A DNA stretch of 9,087 nt from the NCBI GenBank assembly GCA_001824645.1, contig MHYD01000072.1, forward strand, positions 1-9,087, given 5' to 3'. The stretch comes from Planctomycetes bacterium RBG_13_46_10 (GTDB lineage Bacteria > Planctomycetota > Phycisphaerae > Sedimentisphaerales > Anaerobacaceae). Position numbers and translations under genes: made by a program. Shown here in pieces: positions 5,851 to 9,087 of the stretch (positions are counted from its first letter, which is position 1; every line of letters starts with the position of its first letter). A model generated the notes under the pieces. The model was not told where the DNA came from and searched no databases. It was given only the letters and a program-made list of their open reading frames with translations.

Positions 5851-6795
5851 ATGCCGTTAGTGAATACAAAAAAGATGTTTGAGATGGCTTATAAAAACGG
5901 TTACGCTGTTGGGGCATTTAATGTAAACAATATGGAAATCACGCAGGGTATTATTGATGCCGTCGCTGAGGAAAAAGCTCCGTTAATTCTGCAGATATCC
6001 AGGGGCGCACGTGATTACGCAAAAATAAGCTATCTCAAAGGAATTATCAATGTAGTGGTAGAGGAAAATCCGGACATTCCGGTTTCTACCCACCTTGACC
6101 ATGGTGATACCTTTGAAACCTGCAAACAATTCGTAGATGATGGCTTTACATCTGTAATGATCGATGCCTCAAGCCGACCTTTTAAAGAGAACATTGAAAT
6201 AACCAAGAGAGTCGTCGAATATGCACATCCCAGAGATGTTTGTGTTGAGGCCGAACTGGGCCAATTAGGTGGAATTGAAGAGGACGTTGTCGGCGTTGAT
6301 GATGTTAGCAAGCATATAGCTGACCCGAATCAGGCTGTGGAGTTTGTTGAAAAGAGCGGCTGTGATTCACTGGCGGTGGCCTGCGGCACAAGTCATGGTG
6401 CTTATAAGTTCAAGAGTGAACCTAAACTTGCTTTCGACGTAATACAGGGGATAGGAGAAAGGCTGCCTGGATTTCCTCTTGTGATGCATGGCTCAAGCAG
6501 TGTGCTAAAAGAATTTGTGGACCTTATTAACAAGTATGGCGGCAAAATGCCCCATGCTATGGGTGTACCGGAAGAATCGATAAGTAAAGCTGCTAAGATG
6601 GCTATTTGCAAAGTTAATATTGACACGGATTTAAGGCTGGCACTTACGGCTAAAATCAGGCAGGTTTTTGCGGAAAAGCCGAGTGAATTTGATCCTCGCA
6701 AGTATCTTGGTCCAGGCAGGGAAGCTATCAAAGAGATGGTAAGGCATAAGCTGCACGTTCTTGGTTGTGCCGGCAAAGCAGGGGAATGTTTGTGA
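5851..6795 (+). CDS. fba: class II fructose-1,6-bisphosphate aldolase
   Basis: This zinc enzyme cleaves fructose 1,6-bisphosphate to dihydroxyacetone phosphate and glyceraldehyde 3-phosphate in glycolysis, and condenses them in gluconeogenesis. At 314 residues it has the usual length of a compact class II enzyme. The N-terminus (VNTKKMFEMAYKNGYAVGAFNVNN) is typical. HLDHGD (81-86) holds the catalytic D83 and the zinc ligand H84. VEAELG (132-137) contains the conserved glutamate E135. GTSHG (179-183) carries the second zinc histidine, H182, and VMHGSSSV (211-218) the third, H213. NIDTDLR (256-262) binds substrate phosphate and favours fructose bisphosphate over tagatose bisphosphate. The tail SEFDPRKYLGPGREA and GCAGKA match the family end. 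No residue known to be essential is missing. The peptidase gene follows 69 bases downstream on the same strand. The tagatose-bisphosphate alternative is possible but less likely. Confidence 0.93.
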   Translation: MPLVNTKKMFEMAYKNGYAVGAFNVNNMEITQGIIDAVAEEKAPLILQISRGARDYAKISYLKGIINVVVEENPDIPVSTHLDHGDTFETCKQFVDDGFTSVMIDASSRPFKENIEITKRVVEYAHPRDVCVEAELGQLGGIEEDVVGVDDVSKHIADPNQAVEFVEKSGCDSLAVACGTSHGAYKFKSEPKLAFDVIQGIGERLPGFPLVMHGSSSVLKEFVDLINKYGGKMPHAMGVPEESISKAAKMAICKVNIDTDLRLALTAKIRQVFAEKPSEFDPRKYLGPGREAIKEMVRHKLHVLGCAGKAGECL

Positions 6796-6814
6796 ATTAA
6801 TTAAGTGGCTAATT

Positions 6815-6848
6815 GGTTATTTATCATTCACCGATTACCGGTTATTTA
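6815..6848. repeat. short direct repeat between the aldolase and peptidase genes
   Basis: GGTTATTTA occurs at 6815-6823 and 6840-6848, 25 bases apart. Between them ACCG (6830-6833) and CGGT (6839-6842) can form a 4-bp hairpin. No T-tract follows, so this is not a convincing terminator and read-through into the peptidase gene is plausible. Confidence 0.35.
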
Positions 6849-6851
6849 GAT

Positions 6852-6857
6852 AAGGAG
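6852..6857 (+). promoter_or_regulatory. ribosome binding site deciding a TTG start
   Basis: AAGGAG lies 7 bases before TTG 6865-6867. The codon directly upstream in the same frame (6862-6864) is the stop TAA. The next in-frame ATG (6958) lies inside the membrane anchor. The strong site therefore picks TTG 6865 as the start. Confidence 0.75.
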
Positions 6858-6864
6858 CACCTAA

Positions 6865-9087
6865 TTGCAGTTTTTAAAATCAAAATACTCATTTTCAAGG
6901 AGCGATGGCAGAGTCGATAGAGTTCACGCTGACAGAGTAAAAGTTGTTTTTGCATTAATGCTTCTATGTGCTTGCTCATTTGTGTTTTTATGTTGGGCTG
7001 CCTGTCGTAATCGTTCAGTTTTACCGGCTCAATTAATGGATGAAAGTGGTGAACGGTCAGAGGTAGGCTCGACTACAAACAATGCAGCGGAGTCGATACC
7101 GACAGGAGTCGGGCATGGAATTCCGGAATCTCTGCAGACAGAGCCGAATATGCCTGGGCAGACCGATGTCTCACAGCAGTCATCCAGTCCGCTGCGGCTG
7201 ATTGAAGCAGCTTGCGAGTTGATTTATCAGGGTAAATTCGATGCAACCGGCGGGCTGCTAAAACAAAAATTTGCAGCCGTTATCGGTGAATCAGAACCTG
7301 TAACTACACTTGAGGACGGTTTTAATACTGTTATACGTCAACTGTTGGAGATTGTAGATGAATATCAGGCTCTAAATCAGAAACGTCAGACAGATAGGCA
7401 GTCTGCATATCAGCAACAACTGGCTGAGATGGAGAAATTGCGTGCGGAGATAAGCAAGAGTGGCGCCAATGATTTTACTGTTTATATATCCGATGCGAAC
7501 GATGTAAATGATATAATTAAAGCACTTTCTGTTATTGCAAAATTAAGCGAAGTGGCTGATGATGCACAAAGGGCTGAGCTTCTTTCAAGCCCATTTGTAA
7601 AGCAGACTTTTCAGAAGGCCATAGATAAAGCAGCCGGATTTGAGATGCAGGGTAAATGGGTCGACTCATACACCACATGTTACGCCTGGCTGCAGGCCAT
7701 CGATCCCAACAATGAGGCTTATTCAGATTATGCCGATCAGCTTTTAGATAAAGCAGGTATTATCGTGTCACTTCAAGATAGCCCCTGTGAGACGCTTGAA
7801 GAACGGTTCCAGGGGATCAAGAAAGAGATGTTTATTCGGGCAATCGAAGCTTTGGATGCGCATTATGTCAGTTCTATTGATTACAGCCAAATGGCTGCCG
7901 CAGCTATCAAGCGTTGTGAATTGGTAGCTGAGGTCATGGGGACATACTTTCGTTCCGGTCGGCAGTTGCCGGCCGGCCTGTCGGCGGGCGAGGAAGGTGA
8001 CATTTCTTTTTCGCCTCCTGATGCTAATGCGCTTTCCGCTTTCCATGCTGCACTTGGACAAATGTTATCGGAAGTCGGGTCTTCTAACAATTCCACATTA
8101 CCTTTTCTGCGCTCTTCCGAAAGCTCAACACAAAACCTGACTCTGTCAGCCGGCGTTACTAAGGATAAGTTTACAGAAGTATTTGAGTGGATTCTGGCGT
8201 TGAATGCTGTAACAGTTCAATTGCCCCGGCAAATGATAATCGCACAGTTTTCGGAGGCGGCATTGTCTTCGCTTGATCCTTATACTGTTATAGTTTGGCC
8301 CAGACAGGTACAGGATTTTGAGAAGATGATGACTAAGGAGTTTACGGGCATTGGGATAGAAATCACAAAGCAAAAAGGACTATTAACAGTATCCAGCTTA
8401 TTGTCGGATACACCTGCATACAGAGCCGGTCTTGATGCCGGTGACGTTATTACAGCCGTGGATGGTATTGATACAAAAGATATGAGTCTTATGTGTGCAG
8501 TTCATAAGATAACCGGATCTAAGGGCACAAAGGTAACATTGACAACCAAGCGGGCAGGCGAAGAAAAAAGCCGGGATGTTACTATAACCAGAGCCAAGAT
8601 AAATGTTCAGTCGGTTCGTGGCTGGCAAAGGAACAAAAACGGTGAATGGTTATACATGATTGACCAGCAGAGTAAAATCGGCTACGTGCGCGTTACAGAC
8701 TGTATTGCTTCCACCGCTTCAGAGCTTGAGAAAGTGTTGAATGACCTTGAAGCGGAAGGGTTAAAGGGGCTGATTCTGGATTTAAGATTTAATCCCGGCG
8801 GTTTCCTGGATAGTGCGGTTGATATCACCGATAAATTTATTAAAGATGGATTGATAGTGAGCACTCAGCCTGGTTTTGGCAGGGGCAGGACTCCAGCCTT
8901 TAAATATGCACGCAAGAGGGGTACACATCCGGACTATCCGCTTGTTGTGCTGATAAATTCCAACTCGGCCAGCGGAGCGGAGATAATAGCGGGGGCGTTA
9001 GCGGATGAAGTGCACAACCGGGCAATTTTAGTTGGCCAAAGGACTTATGGTAAAGGTCTTGTACAGGGAATAATACAGTTTCGAGAC
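6865..9087 (+). CDS. membrane-anchored PDZ/S41 C-terminal processing peptidase (3' end missing)
   Basis: The frame is open for 741 codons from TTG 6865 to the window end, so the C-terminus lies outside. A basic N-terminus is followed by a hydrophobic anchor (about 27-47) and a polar Ser/Thr/Gln linker to about 110. A long, mostly helical region (about 113-460) includes a coiled-coil-like stretch at about 153-197. SLDPYT (469-474) leads into a PDZ domain (about 493-575) with GIGIE and AGLDAGD. The S41 core shows IGYVRV (605-610), LILDLRFNPGG (636-646) and NSASGAE (700-706). By alignment with Prc/CtpB, S703 is the nucleophile, K730 in TYGKG the general base and Q734 the third active-site residue. 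The protease probably acts in the periplasm on C-termini of envelope proteins; the substrate is unknown. Ordinary CtpA-type enzymes have the PDZ domain near residue 100, so about 400 extra N-terminal residues are present. A GC-rich repeat-like insert encodes residues about 363-378. It may be co-transcribed with fba. Confidence 0.9.
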   Translation, partial: MQFLKSKYSFSRSDGRVDRVHADRVKVVFALMLLCACSFVFLCWAACRNRSVLPAQLMDESGERSEVGSTTNNAAESIPTGVGHGIPESLQTEPNMPGQTDVSQQSSSPLRLIEAACELIYQGKFDATGGLLKQKFAAVIGESEPVTTLEDGFNTVIRQLLEIVDEYQALNQKRQTDRQSAYQQQLAEMEKLRAEISKSGANDFTVYISDANDVNDIIKALSVIAKLSEVADDAQRAELLSSPFVKQTFQKAIDKAAGFEMQGKWVDSYTTCYAWLQAIDPNNEAYSDYADQLLDKAGIIVSLQDSPCETLEERFQGIKKEMFIRAIEALDAHYVSSIDYSQMAAAAIKRCELVAEVMGTYFRSGRQLPAGLSAGEEGDISFSPPDANALSAFHAALGQMLSEVGSSNNSTLPFLRSSESSTQNLTLSAGVTKDKFTEVFEWILALNAVTVQLPRQMIIAQFSEAALSSLDPYTVIVWPRQVQDFEKMMTKEFTGIGIEITKQKGLLTVSSLLSDTPAYRAGLDAGDVITAVDGIDTKDMSLMCAVHKITGSKGTKVTLTTKRAGEEKSRDVTITRAKINVQSVRGWQRNKNGEWLYMIDQQSKIGYVRVTDCIASTASELEKVLNDLEAEGLKGLILDLRFNPGGFLDSAVDITDKFIKDGLIVSTQPGFGRGRTPAFKYARKRGTHPDYPLVVLINSNSASGAEIIAGALADEVHNRAILVGQRTYGKGLVQGIIQFRD
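7955..7992 (+). repeat. GC-rich palindromic insert within the peptidase gene
   Basis: The stretch contains the perfect palindrome GCCGGCCGGC (7968-7977) and the overlapping near-palindrome CGGCAGTTGCCG (7960-7971). It is far richer in GC than its surroundings. It is read in frame as the core of RSGRQLPAGLSAGEEG, a low-complexity linker between helical segments. The opposite strand reads ARRQAGRQLPTG, a string I associate with dispersed repeats in other bacterial genomes. That link is from memory and unverified. Confidence 0.5.

Noticed and set aside
7768..8096. Minus-strand open frames inside the peptidase region
   Set aside because: The plus-strand frame is continuous and encodes clear PDZ and S41 motifs; these frames are shadows.

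Overview
The window reads as a chromosomal segment from a Gram-negative, moderate-GC bacterium, most likely a planctomycete of the Phycisphaerae/Sedimentisphaerales type. This rests on recognition, not a search. The first gene is a secreted parallel beta-helix protein with the opening (VIYVDDAAAG..DG..W..AY..LQDAL) and closing (SPCIDTGDP...NIGAYGGTPEAS) signatures common in those genomes. There is also an LptD-type outer-membrane protein and a very long S41 peptidase with an N-terminal anchor. No phage, transposase, CRISPR or RNA gene was seen.

Layout: 1-215 is non-coding. 216-2135 (+) encodes the secreted beta-helix protein. 2136-2222 is a short convergent spacer with purine-rich repeats and a hairpin. 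2223-2525 (-) encodes a 100-residue helical protein of unknown function. 2526-2675 is a divergent promoter region. About 2676-5756 (+) encodes an LptD/OstA-like protein. 5851-6795 (+) encodes a class II fructose-bisphosphate aldolase. 6865 to the window end (+) encodes a membrane-anchored PDZ/S41 peptidase. That last gene starts at TTG directly after an in-frame stop, and its 3' end lies outside the window. The last two genes are co-directional and 69 bases apart, so they may be co-transcribed. LptD, the beta-helix protein and the peptidase all act in the envelope or outside the cell; the aldolase is central metabolism.

The most unusual feature is a set of short dispersed repeats of the form TTCGAC-N2/3-GCTCA inside coding sequence. 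One copy lies in the small minus-strand gene and three lie in the first 82 codons of lptD, all in frame and without stops. They are read as STSSPQ, STSSPQ, LRLCSGQ and FDIAQD. A GC-rich element read as GRQLPAGLSAGE sits in the peptidase gene. Two of the copies form a perfect 22-bp inverted repeat around the divergent promoter region, and both are read in the same codon phase. Inversion between them would therefore exchange the promoters and N-termini of the two genes in frame. No inversion is shown by this single sequence; it is a testable hypothesis.
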